From Actinokineospora enzanensis DSM 44649 (GTDB taxonomy: Bacteria; Actinomycetota; Actinomycetes; Mycobacteriales; Pseudonocardiaceae): a stretch of 64,000 bases of DNA. The notes beneath the pieces are model-generated. The model saw only the letters and a program-made list of their open reading frames with translations, was not told the DNA's origin and searched no databases. Of the stretch, positions 57,323 through 64,000 are shown piece after piece. A program made the position numbers and the translations under genes. Location of the stretch: assembly GCF_000374445.1 (NCBI RefSeq), contig NZ_KB894413.1, positions 62,001 through 126,000 on the forward strand, given 5' to 3'. The first letter of the stretch is position 1; each line of letters begins with the position of its first letter.

Positions 57323-58410
57323 CCCGCGCCGCCGAACACCAACAGACCCGACAGCACCGCGCAGACCACCGCGACCACGAACGTCGCGGGCGCGAACCGG
57401 ACCGCGAACGAGCGGCCGAACGTGCCTGCCTGCAAGGCGAACAGCTTGACGTCGACGGCGGGCCCGACCACCAGGAACACGAGTTTGGGCAGCAGCGGCA
57501 TGCCGCTGATCGAGGCCGCCACGAACGCGTCCGCCTCGCTGCACAACGCCAGCAGCAGGGCCAGCACCGCCAGCACGACCACGCCAAGCACGACCTGCTG
57601 TCCGAGCGCGTCGACCCAGTGCCGGGGCACGGCCACGTTGAGCGTGGCCGCGATCAGCCCGCCGAGCACCAGGAACCCGCCCGCGTCGACCAGGTCGGCG
57701 CGCGCGGTCTCGAAGAACATCCGCCACCGGGACCGGCCGTCCGGCTCGGGCAGCCTGCGCAGCGCCCGCTCGATGATCCACTCGGCCTTCCCGAACCGCG
57801 CCCACAGCCAGCCCATCACCAGCGCGGTGGCCAGCGAGCCGAGCAGCCGGGCCAGGACCATGCCCTGGTTGTTCGGGAACGCCACGCTGGTGGCCACCAG
57901 CACGACGGGGTTGATCGCGGGCGCGGTCAACAGGAACGCCAGCGCGACGGAGGTGGGCACGCCCTGCCGCATCAGCCGCCGGGCCACCGGCACGGCCGCG
58001 CACTCGCACGTCGGCAGCGCCACCCCGGCCAACCCGGCCACGGGCACCGCGAGCGCCTGACGCCGGGGCAGCAGCCGCTCCAGGACCTTGCCGGACACGA
58101 ACGCGGCGATGGCGCCGCTGATCAGCACACCGAGTACCAGGAACGGCAGCGCCTGCACGCACACGGCGACGAACACGGTGGCACCGGTGCGCAGCATGGG
58201 CGCGTCCAGCCAGGACACCAGGTTGCCCTGCCCGACCAGTGCGATCACCAGGATCGCGCAGAGCACCTCCAGCGACCCGACCCGGTACCGGCGCTTCCCC
58301 GGCCCGGCCGCCACGTCGGCGACCGCGACGGACCCGCCCGGGGCCGTCGCGAGCTCGGGAGCGTCGGTCAGGTCGGCCGACTCGGGGCGGGACGGCGGGT
58401 CAGCGCTCAT
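57319..58410 (-). CDS. DUF318/YraQ (UPF0718) permease
   Basis: 363 residues from ATG 58410. A hydrophilic N-terminal 40 residues precede eight or so membrane helices. Signature 'LAGVALPTCECAAVPVARRLMRQGVPTSVALAFLLTAPAINPVVLVAT' with the conserved CxC motif, and 'LCSEADAFVAASISGMPLLPKLVFLVVGPAVDVKL' in the second repeat. Partner of the TIGR03943 protein. Expected to move a metal or metal complex across the membrane. Likely a Zur target, though no clear operator was found. Confidence 0.88.
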   Translation of the reverse strand: MSADPPSRPESADLTDAPELATAPGGSVAVADVAAGPGKRRYRVGSLEVLCAILVIALVGQGNLVSWLDAPMLRTGATVFVAVCVQALPFLVLGVLISGAIAAFVSGKVLERLLPRRQALAVPVAGLAGVALPTCECAAVPVARRLMRQGVPTSVALAFLLTAPAINPVVLVATSVAFPNNQGMVLARLLGSLATALVMGWLWARFGKAEWIIERALRRLPEPDGRSRWRMFFETARADLVDAGGFLVLGGLIAATLNVAVPRHWVDALGQQVVLGVVVLAVLALLLALCSEADAFVAASISGMPLLPKLVFLVVGPAVDVKLFALQAGTFGRSFAVRFAPATFVVAVVCAVLSGLLVFGGAG

Positions 58411-58498
58411 CGGCGGTGTCCCCGGCCGACGAGTCCCGGGGTGATGACGGAGCGCACGCGGGTGGATACCTCACCCGCCGAATGATGCCGGCCCGGGA

Positions 58499-58927
58499 TC
58501 AGCCGGGGGAGCCGGGTGTTGAACTGTGTTCTGCCGCCTGTCCGAGCAGCTCAGTGCGCAATTGGGACGCGGTGGACACGACCAGCATGAGCAGCGTGCC
58601 CAGGGCGGGCGCGGTCAGCCCGTCGGCCGGGAAGGCGTAGCGCAGGGTGACGTCCATGCCCCGTTCGGTGTGCACGACGCCGAGCGTGCCGAACAGGCCC
58701 TGGCCCGCGCGTTCGGCGGCGGAGACGGCCAGGTCGCGGGTGTCCGGCAGGTCCCAGGCCACCACGCAGGTCAGGCTCAGCACGGTCAGGCCCTCGGCCA
58801 GCTCCATGCCCTGCACCGCGCACGGCACGTCGCCGTGCCGGAAGGTCAGCGCGCCGTCGTCGTCCACGGTCACGTCGTGGTAGCTCTCCAGGGCCTCGCG
58901 GGCGCGGGTGAGCAGCTGGTCGGTCAT
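58499..58927 (-). CDS. YbjN-like conserved protein (Rv2360c-like position)
   Basis: 142 residues from ATG 58927, overlapping the uppS stop. Sensory-domain-like fold: '[36 protein letters not shown]', '[31 protein letters not shown]'. It occupies the same place next to uppS as a conserved hypothetical in mycobacteria. Type III-chaperone-like YbjN folds are chaperone- or stress-related; the role here is unknown. Confidence 0.7.
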   Translation of the reverse strand: MTDQLLTRAREALESYHDVTVDDDGALTFRHGDVPCAVQGMELAEGLTVLSLTCVVAWDLPDTRDLAVSAAERAGQGLFGTLGVVHTERGMDVTLRYAFPADGLTAPALGTLLMLVVSTASQLRTELLGQAAEHSSTPGSPG

Positions 58928-59775
58928 TCGGGGTCCTTCCGGTCCAGGTCCAGCCGGGCGGCGACCTCGGCGGAGTCGGCGGCGCCGCCGAAGCGGCGGT
59001 CGCGGCGGGCGTAGGTCTCGATGGCCTCCCACAGGTGCACCCGGTCGAAGTCGGGCCACAGGTGGTCCTGGAACACCAGCTCGGCGTAGGCGGACTGCCA
59101 GAGCAGGAAGTTCGACGTGCGCTGCTCGCCGGACGGCCGGATGAACAGGTCCACGTCCGGCATCTCCGGCCGGTACAGGTACCTGGCCAGGACGCGTTCG
59201 TCCACCCGCTCGGGGTTGATCTTCCCGGCGGCGGCGAGCCGGGCGATCTCGCGGGCGGCGTCGCCGATCTCCGCGCGACCGCCGTAGTTCACGCACATGG
59301 CCAGGTGGAGCACGTCGTTGTCCCGGGTGCGCTCCTCGGCGATCTCCAGCTCGCGGATGACGCTCTGCCAGAGCTTGGGGCGACGGCCCGCCCAGTGGAT
59401 GCGCACGCCGAGCGCGCCGAGCTCCACGGTGTGCCTGCGGATGACGTCGCGGGAGAAGCCCATCAGGAAGCGGACCTCCTCCGGGCTGCGCCGCCAGTTC
59501 TCGGTGGAGAACGCGTACAGCGACAGCCATTTGACGCCCATCTCGATGCAGCCCTTGGCCGCCTCGACCACCTGGGCCTCGCCGCGTTTGTGGCCCTCGA
59601 TCCGGGTCAGGCCGCGTTGGTTGGCCCACCGCCCGTTGCCGTCCATCACAATGGCGACGTGCCGTGGCACGAACTCGGCCGGGATCGCGGGCGGGCGCGC
59701 ACCGGAGGGGTGCGGCTCCGGCACGCGGACCGGCCCGCCGGTCTCCCGCCCGCCAGTCCGACGACGTCGCAGCAC
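58924..59775 (-). CDS. uppS: polyprenyl diphosphate synthase (UppS/decaprenyl type)
   Basis: 283 residues from GTG 59775. The conserved regions are complete: '[27 protein letters not shown]' with catalytic Asp near residue 44, '[18 protein letters not shown]', '[15 protein letters not shown]', '[27 protein letters not shown]'. It makes the cis-polyprenyl diphosphate carrier used for peptidoglycan and arabinogalactan. Confidence 0.96.
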   Translation of the reverse strand: MLRRRRTGGRETGGPVRVPEPHPSGARPPAIPAEFVPRHVAIVMDGNGRWANQRGLTRIEGHKRGEAQVVEAAKGCIEMGVKWLSLYAFSTENWRRSPEEVRFLMGFSRDVIRRHTVELGALGVRIHWAGRRPKLWQSVIRELEIAEERTRDNDVLHLAMCVNYGGRAEIGDAAREIARLAAAGKINPERVDERVLARYLYRPEMPDVDLFIRPSGEQRTSNFLLWQSAYAELVFQDHLWPDFDRVHLWEAIETYARRDRRFGGAADSAEVAARLDLDRKDPE

Positions 59776-59878
59776 CGCACTACTCCTTCACACCTACCGG
59801 GGGACCTGGAAACAGTACTGACCGGGCGGGGCGGCCCGGCCGCCCGCACCCCACACTCCTCTGTGGACAGTCCGGGCG

Positions 59879-60649
59879 CTACTCGGCAGGACCGGCCACC
59901 GGCTGCCGCTCGGCAGGCGGGCGCCGCTCCACCAGCGGCAGCGACCGCAGCTGGCGCTCCAGGTGCCACTGCAGCAGGGCCGCCACCAGCCCGCTGGCCT
60001 CCCGCCGGGCCGCGTCGGTGCTGCGCTCGGCGCCGTCCCAGTGGCCGTGCGCGAGCGCGTCCATCAGGTTGAGCACCTCCAGCGGCGGGCTCGCCGAGCC
60101 GGGCGGCTTGCAGCGCGGGCACACCGAGCCGCCCGCGTGCACGTTGAACGCGCGGTGCGGGCCCGGGTCGCCGCAGCGGGCGCACTCGGTCAGCGCGGGC
60201 GACCAGCCCGCGAACGCCAGCGCGCGCAGCAGGAACGCGTCGAGCACCAGCGAGGCGTCCCGCTGCCCGTCGGCCAGTGCCCGCAGCGCGCCCACGACCA
60301 GCAGGTAGAGCCGCAGCACCGGCTCGCCCTCCTCGGCGGACATCCGGTCGGCGGTCTCCAGCACCGCGCAGCCCGCGGTGTAGCGGCGGTAGTCGCCGAC
60401 GATGCCCGCGCCGAACGCGTCCAGGGTCTGCACCTGGGTGATCACGTCCAGCGTGCGCCCGGTGTAGAACTGCACGTCCACGTGCGCGAACGGCTCGACC
60501 CGGGCGCCCAGCCGGGAGGTGGTGCGGCGCACGCCCTTGGCCACCGCGCGCACCTTGCCGTGCTTCTGGGTGACCAGGGTGATGATCCGGTCGGCCTCGC
60601 CGAGCTTCTGCACGCGCAGCACGACCCCGGTGTCGCGGTACAGGCTCAC
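59879..60649 (-). CDS. recO: DNA repair protein RecO
   Basis: 256 residues from GTG 60649; 'CAGGAT' six bases upstream suggests a leaderless start. N-terminal OB fold ('YRDTGVVLRVQKLGEADRIITLVTQKHGKVRAVAKGVRRTTSRLG') and a C-terminal zinc motif 'CARCGDPGPHRAFNVHAGGSVCPRC'. RecO loads RecA onto SSB-coated DNA with RecR. Confidence 0.95.
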   Translation of the reverse strand: MSLYRDTGVVLRVQKLGEADRIITLVTQKHGKVRAVAKGVRRTTSRLGARVEPFAHVDVQFYTGRTLDVITQVQTLDAFGAGIVGDYRRYTAGCAVLETADRMSAEEGEPVLRLYLLVVGALRALADGQRDASLVLDAFLLRALAFAGWSPALTECARCGDPGPHRAFNVHAGGSVCPRCKPPGSASPPLEVLNLMDALAHGHWDGAERSTDAARREASGLVAALLQWHLERQLRSLPLVERRPPAERQPVAGPAE

Positions 60650-60686
60650 CCGGCCATCCTGCCACGCGCCACCGACCGGACCGGGC

Positions 60687-61628
60687 TCAAAAACCCAGCC
60701 TGCGCAGCTGGCGCGGGTCGCGCTGCCAGTCCTTGGCGACCTTGACGTGCAGGTCAAGGTAGACCCGGCTGCCCAGCAGCACCTCGATCTGCCTGCGCGC
60801 GGTGGAGCCGACCTGCTTGAGCCGCTCGCCGCGGTGGCCGAGCACGATGCCCTTCTGGCTGGGCCGCTCCACGTACAGCAGCGCGTGCACGTCGATCATG
60901 TCGTCGCGGCCCTCGCGCGGGACCATCTCCTCGATGGTGACCGCGATGGAGTGCGGCAGCTCGTCGCGCACCCCCTCCAGCGCGGCCTCCCGGATCAGCT
61001 CGGCGACCAGGGTGGCCTCCGGCTCGTCGGTCAGCTCGCCGCCCGGGTAGAGCTGCGGGCCCTCGGGCAGCCGGGCCACCAGCAGGTCGGCCAGCGTGCC
61101 CACCTGGAAGCCGTCCACCGCCGAGACCGGCACCAGCTCGGCGAAGTCCAGCACGTCCTGCAGCGCCACGAGCTGCTCGGCGACCTGCTCGGGAGCGACC
61201 AGGTCGGTCTTGGTGACGATGCCGACCACCGGCGTCTTCTGCGCGACCTTGCGCAGCTCGGCGGCGATGAACCGGTCGCCCGGCCCGATCTTCTGGTCGG
61301 CAGGCACGCACAGGCCGACCACGTCGACCTCGGACCAGGTCTCCCGGACGATGTCGTTGAGCCGTTGGCCGAGCAGGGTGCGCGGGCGGTGCAGGCCGGG
61401 GGTGTCCACGATGACCAGCTGGGCGTCCGCGCGGTGCACGATGCCCCGGATGGCGTGCCGGGTGGTCTGCGGCTTGTTGGAGGTGATCGCGACCTTGGTG
61501 CCCACCAGCGCGTTGGTCAGGGTCGACTTGCCCGCGTTGGGCCTGCCGACGAAGCAGGCGAAACCGGAACGGTGACCTTCGGTCGTGCTGTCCACCGGGT
61601 CGGTGCTCTTCACCAAGACATTGTGCAT
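60687..61628 (-). CDS. era: GTPase Era
   Basis: 313 residues from ATG 61628 (an in-frame TTG at 61634 is possible). G1 'GRPNAGKSTLTNAL', G2 'TTRHAIRGI', G3 'DTPGLHRP', G4 'TKTD', then the C-terminal KH domain 'IGVLGHRGERLKQVG'-type segment 'IVLGHRGERLKQVGSTARRQIEVLLGSRVYLDLHVKV'. It binds the 3' end of 16S rRNA during 30S assembly. Confidence 0.96.
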   Translation of the reverse strand: MHNVLVKSTDPVDSTTEGHRSGFACFVGRPNAGKSTLTNALVGTKVAITSNKPQTTRHAIRGIVHRADAQLVIVDTPGLHRPRTLLGQRLNDIVRETWSEVDVVGLCVPADQKIGPGDRFIAAELRKVAQKTPVVGIVTKTDLVAPEQVAEQLVALQDVLDFAELVPVSAVDGFQVGTLADLLVARLPEGPQLYPGGELTDEPEATLVAELIREAALEGVRDELPHSIAVTIEEMVPREGRDDMIDVHALLYVERPSQKGIVLGHRGERLKQVGSTARRQIEVLLGSRVYLDLHVKVAKDWQRDPRQLRRLGF

Positions 61629-61659
61629 TGGCAACGATCCGACTCCGGCATCGGCCTGC

Positions 61660-61995
61660 TCAGGCGGGCCTGCCGGGCGCGCGGACGCGGTTGAGCTCCA
61701 GCGTGGCGGGCAGCGGCGCGCCGCCGGGTCCGCCCGCGGCCAGCCAGGCGTCGATGTCGTCGAGCACCGCGTCGTCCAGCACGAACCCGAACCAGACCGG
61801 TTTGGCGCCCGGGGCCTGCACGACCACCACGTTGGAGGTCTCGCAGGTGTCCAGGCACTCGGCGACCCGGGCCGTGCCGCCGTGCTTCGCGGCGATCTCG
61901 CGTAAGCGGGCCAGCTGGCGTCCGTGGTTCACGGTCGGGTGCTTCTTGACCGTCCCGCAGCAGCAGTCGCGGCAGACCGTGAGCAGCACGCTCAC
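61660..61995 (-). CDS. thioredoxin-like [2Fe-2S] ferredoxin family protein
   Basis: 111 residues from GTG 61995, overlapping the upstream stop. Cys positions 'VCRDCCCG' and 'CLDTCETSNVVVV' fit the thioredoxin-like 2Fe-2S fold (NuoE/ CbiW-like), with a short C-terminal helix. Often labelled (2Fe-2S) ferredoxin domain-containing protein. It sits inside the era cluster. Confidence 0.75.
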   Translation of the reverse strand: MSVLLTVCRDCCCGTVKKHPTVNHGRQLARLREIAAKHGGTARVAECLDTCETSNVVVVQAPGAKPVWFGFVLDDAVLDDIDAWLAAGGPGGAPLPATLELNRVRAPGRPA

Positions 61996-62327
61996 CGGAG
62001 CACGTCGACGACGGCGCCGGTGGGGTCGGCGCGCAGCACCGGCGCGGCCGCGGTGAGGTCGCGCACGGCGGCGACCGAGTCGGCGTCCACCTCGCCCGCC
62101 TCGGTGACGACGGCGGCGGCCTCCAGGCCCTCGGCACCGCTGGCCACCGCGGCGGCCACGGCGGCCTGCAGCGCGGTCAGCCGCAGCGACGGCAGGGCGA
62201 CGGTGGCGGCGGCGTAGGTGCGGCCGTCCAGGTCACGCACGGCGGCGCCCTCGGCGGCCCCCGTCCGCGCCCGACTGGACCGGGCCAGGGTGACGATCTT
62301 CGCGTCCTCCGGGTCGAGCTCAGCCAC
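61992..62327 (-). CDS. cytidine-deaminase-like protein without zinc ligands
   Basis: 111 residues from GTG 62327, starting inside the end of the CBS-protein gene. The order of strands follows small cytidine deaminases ('AKIVTLARSSRARTGAAEGAAVRDLDGRTYAAATVALPSLRLTALQAAVAAAVASGA'), but where CxE/HxE and PCxxC should stand there is 'LRLTALQAA' and no cysteine at all. By family knowledge it cannot deaminate. Mycobacteria have a similar-sized hypothetical at the same spot (Rv2365c). Confidence 0.7.
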   Translation of the reverse strand: MAELDPEDAKIVTLARSSRARTGAAEGAAVRDLDGRTYAAATVALPSLRLTALQAAVAAAVASGAEGLEAAAVVTEAGEVDADSVAAVRDLTAAAPVLRADPTGAVVDVLR

Positions 62328-63681
62328 GCTCGCCGCTCCTCTCTCGGTGTCGCTCCTGGGCGTGCTCCGCGGCACTGTCCGGGACGGTGGTGCCGTCGGA
62401 CTCCGCCTCGCCCGGCCGCACCACCACCGAGGTGATCCGGACCCGGCCGCGGTTGTCCTTGCCGCCCTCCGCCCGGAACCGTAGCCCGGTGATCTCCGCC
62501 TCCGCACCGGGCAGTGGCACACGTCCCAGTCGCTGGGCGAGCAGGCCGCCCACCGTCTCCACGTCCTGACCGGCCAGCTCCAGGCCGAACAGCGCGCCGA
62601 GGTCCTCGACCGGCAGCCGGGAGCTGACCCGCACCGCGCCGTCGGCCAGGTGCTCGACCGGCGGCCGCTCGTCGGTGTCGGACTCGTCGGTGATCTCGCC
62701 GACGATCTCCTCCAGGATGTCCTCGATGGTCAGCAGGCCCGCCGTGCCGCCGTACTCGTCGACCGCGATGGCCAGGTGGTTCTTGGACACCTGCATCTCG
62801 CGCAGCAGGTCGTCGAGCCGCTTGGTGTCCGGCACGAAGCCCGCGGCGGCCATCACCTCGGTGAGGTTCACCGGCGCGCCGCCGGTCTCCCCGGCCTGCA
62901 GGGCGCTGCGCACCAGGTCCTTGAGGTTGACCACGCCGACCACGTCGTCCACGCTCTCGCCGATCACCGGGATGCGGGTGTAGCCGGTGCGCAGCGACAG
63001 GGCCAGCGCCTGCCGCACCGACTTGGTCTGCTCGATCCACACCATCTCGGTGCGCGGCACCATGACCTCGCGGGCGATCGTGCCGCGCAGCTCGAACACC
63101 GAGTGGATCATCTCGCGCTCGTCCGCGTCGACCACGCCGCGCTCCTCGGCCAGGTCGACCAGCTCGCGCAGCTCCACCTCGGAGGAGAACGGGCCCTCGC
63201 GGAAGCCCTTGCCCGGAGTGATGGCGTTGCCGACCAGGATCAGGAACCGGGACAGCGGGCCGAGCACCGAGCCGAGCACCCGCACCGGCCCGGCCGCGAT
63301 CAACCCGACGCCGTAGGGGTGCTGGCGGCCGATGGTGCGCGGGCCCACGCCGACCAGCACGTACGACACCACGATCATGCCCAGCGCGGCGACCAGCCCG
63401 GCCAGCCAGGCGGGGTCGATCGAGCGCGCGCAGACGAAGGTGACCAGGACGGTGGCCGCCAGCTCGCAGCCCAGCCGCAGCAACAGCAGCAGGTTGATGT
63501 GCCGGGGCCGCTCGTCGACCACCGCGATCAGCTGCTTCGCGCCGGTGCGGCCGGACCGCACCAGGCCCTCCACCCTGGCCTTGGACACCGCGGACAGCGA
63601 CGCGTCGGCGGCGGCGAAGCACCCGGCGGCCAGCACCAGCAGGACCGCGACGACGAGCAGACCGACCGAGTCGGCGGGCAC
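62320..63681 (-). CDS. CorC/HlyC-type CBS-domain membrane protein
   Basis: 453 residues from GTG 63681. CNNM/DUF21 membrane domain (about 1-180), two CBS motifs ('VMVPRTEMVWIEQTKSVRQALALSLRTGYTRIPVIGESVDDVVGVVNLKDL' and 'MQVSKNHLAIAVDEYGGTAGLLTIEDILEEIVGEI'), then a CorC_HlyC domain. The group is linked to Mg/Co efflux and envelope function. Conserved between ybeY and era. Confidence 0.9.
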   Translation of the reverse strand: MPADSVGLLVVAVLLVLAAGCFAAADASLSAVSKARVEGLVRSGRTGAKQLIAVVDERPRHINLLLLLRLGCELAATVLVTFVCARSIDPAWLAGLVAALGMIVVSYVLVGVGPRTIGRQHPYGVGLIAAGPVRVLGSVLGPLSRFLILVGNAITPGKGFREGPFSSEVELRELVDLAEERGVVDADEREMIHSVFELRGTIAREVMVPRTEMVWIEQTKSVRQALALSLRTGYTRIPVIGESVDDVVGVVNLKDLVRSALQAGETGGAPVNLTEVMAAAGFVPDTKRLDDLLREMQVSKNHLAIAVDEYGGTAGLLTIEDILEEIVGEITDESDTDERPPVEHLADGAVRVSSRLPVEDLGALFGLELAGQDVETVGGLLAQRLGRVPLPGAEAEITGLRFRAEGGKDNRGRVRITSVVVRPGEAESDGTTVPDSAAEHAQERHRERSGERG

Positions 63682-63686
63682 CGGGG

Positions 63687-64000
63687 TCAGTCCTCGGGCT
63701 GCTCGGCGAGACCGACGGCGCCGAGCAGCTTGTCGTCCTCCACCCGCTGCGCGGCCCGGCGCCGGGCGTCCGCGGCGGCGGTGCGGAAGTCGGCGAGGAT
63801 GCGCTTCTGCAGGGTGAACATCTCCCGCTCCTCGGCGGGCTCGGCGTGGTCGTAGCCGAGCAGGTGCAGCACGCCGTGCACGGTCAGCAGGTGCAGCTCG
63901 TCGAGCAGGCTGTGGCCCGCGGTGCGCGCTTGGTCCTTGGCGAACGCCGGGCACAGCACGATGTCGCCGAGCAGCGCGGGCCCGGACTCGGAGGCGTCCG
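63687..64000 (-). CDS. ybeY: endoribonuclease YbeY, C-terminal part
   Basis: The frame continues past the right window edge, so the 5' end is missing. The visible 104 codons contain '[12 protein letters not shown]' and the metal site '[11 protein letters not shown]' (HxxxHxxxxxH), followed by '[15 protein letters not shown]'. YbeY processes the 3' end of 16S rRNA. Five bases separate it from the CBS-protein gene. Confidence 0.93.
   Translation of the reverse strand, partial: DASESGPALLGDIVLCPAFAKDQARTAGHSLLDELHLLTVHGVLHLLGYDHAEPAEEREMFTLQKRILADFRTAAADARRRAAQRVEDDKLLGAVGLAEQPED

Overview
The window is about 72% G+C and packed with short-spaced genes. Many neighbours overlap by 4 bp (ATGA or GTGA), many starts are GTG, and several starts sit 6-7 bases after a TANNNT -10 box with no room for a ribosome binding site, so they look leaderless. 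This points to a high-G+C actinomycete. The right end carries dnaG, dgt, glyS, an ArsR-family (smtB-like) gene with zur, uppS, recO, era, a CBS/CorC protein and ybeY, in the order known from mycobacteria. With the mycothiol-type (TIGR03086) gene and the many large secreted proteins this suggests a Pseudonocardiales-type genome (Actinokineospora/Saccharothrix/Lentzea-like). The genus is an inference.

Layout. 0-2.7 kb: end of a polysaccharide pyruvyl-transferase gene, a membrane glycosyltransferase, a small membrane protein and a VOC protein. 2.8-5.7 kb: three-gene proton-translocating transhydrogenase operon. 5.8-7.4 kb: small secreted proteins with strong terminators. 7.7-11.8 kb: 2-hydroxyacid oxidation module (TPP enzyme, GlcD-like oxidase, DAO-type oxidase). 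11.9-15.3 kb: transposase remnant, a secreted RCC1-repeat protein and a secreted cysteine-containing protein. 15.3-24.4 kb: AraC regulator, acetyltransferase, flavin monooxygenase, SGNH hydrolase, a broken low-G+C secreted gene, a two-component system and a secreted BNR-repeat protein. 24.5-32.3 kb: cutC-osmC-nudix genes behind two DasR-type palindromes, a COG0523 GTPase, two signal-peptidase-like proteins that lack the catalytic residues, and a GH18 chitinase with its own DasR-like site. 32.4-36.3 kb: a STAND NTPase with an amyloid-type N-terminal motif, divergent from a GT-B-like gene whose 5' end is cut out of frame by nine copies of a 7-bp repeat. 36.4-37.8 kb: ArsR-AHSA1 fusion plus reductase.

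37.8-43.2 kb is a decayed integrative element: broken SpdA/DUF2637-type genes, an Eco29kI-like restriction enzyme divergent from a C5-methyltransferase followed by a Vsr-type nuclease, a deleted IS3 element, and the frameshifted end of a serine recombinase that runs antisense into a tRNA with a CAU anticodon. A tRNA-Asn follows. 43.5-64 kb is mostly conserved chromosome: MOSC, tam, dnaG, an ECF41 sigma factor, a serpin, dgt, glyS, the zinc-sensor pair with a probable zinc-related permease pair, uppS, recO, era and ybeY.

The observations most worth following are the heptanucleotide tract that looks like a phase switch, the tandem pseudo-signal-peptidases, the DasR-type sites, the restriction-modification promoter carrying CCGCGG against its -10 box, the amyloid-motif STAND protein, a 166-bp MITE-like hairpin that supplies stop codons to two genes, and several dispersed intergenic repeats (one G-quadruplex-like, one centred on a GGATCCCCCGA core, one DnaA-box-like cluster).
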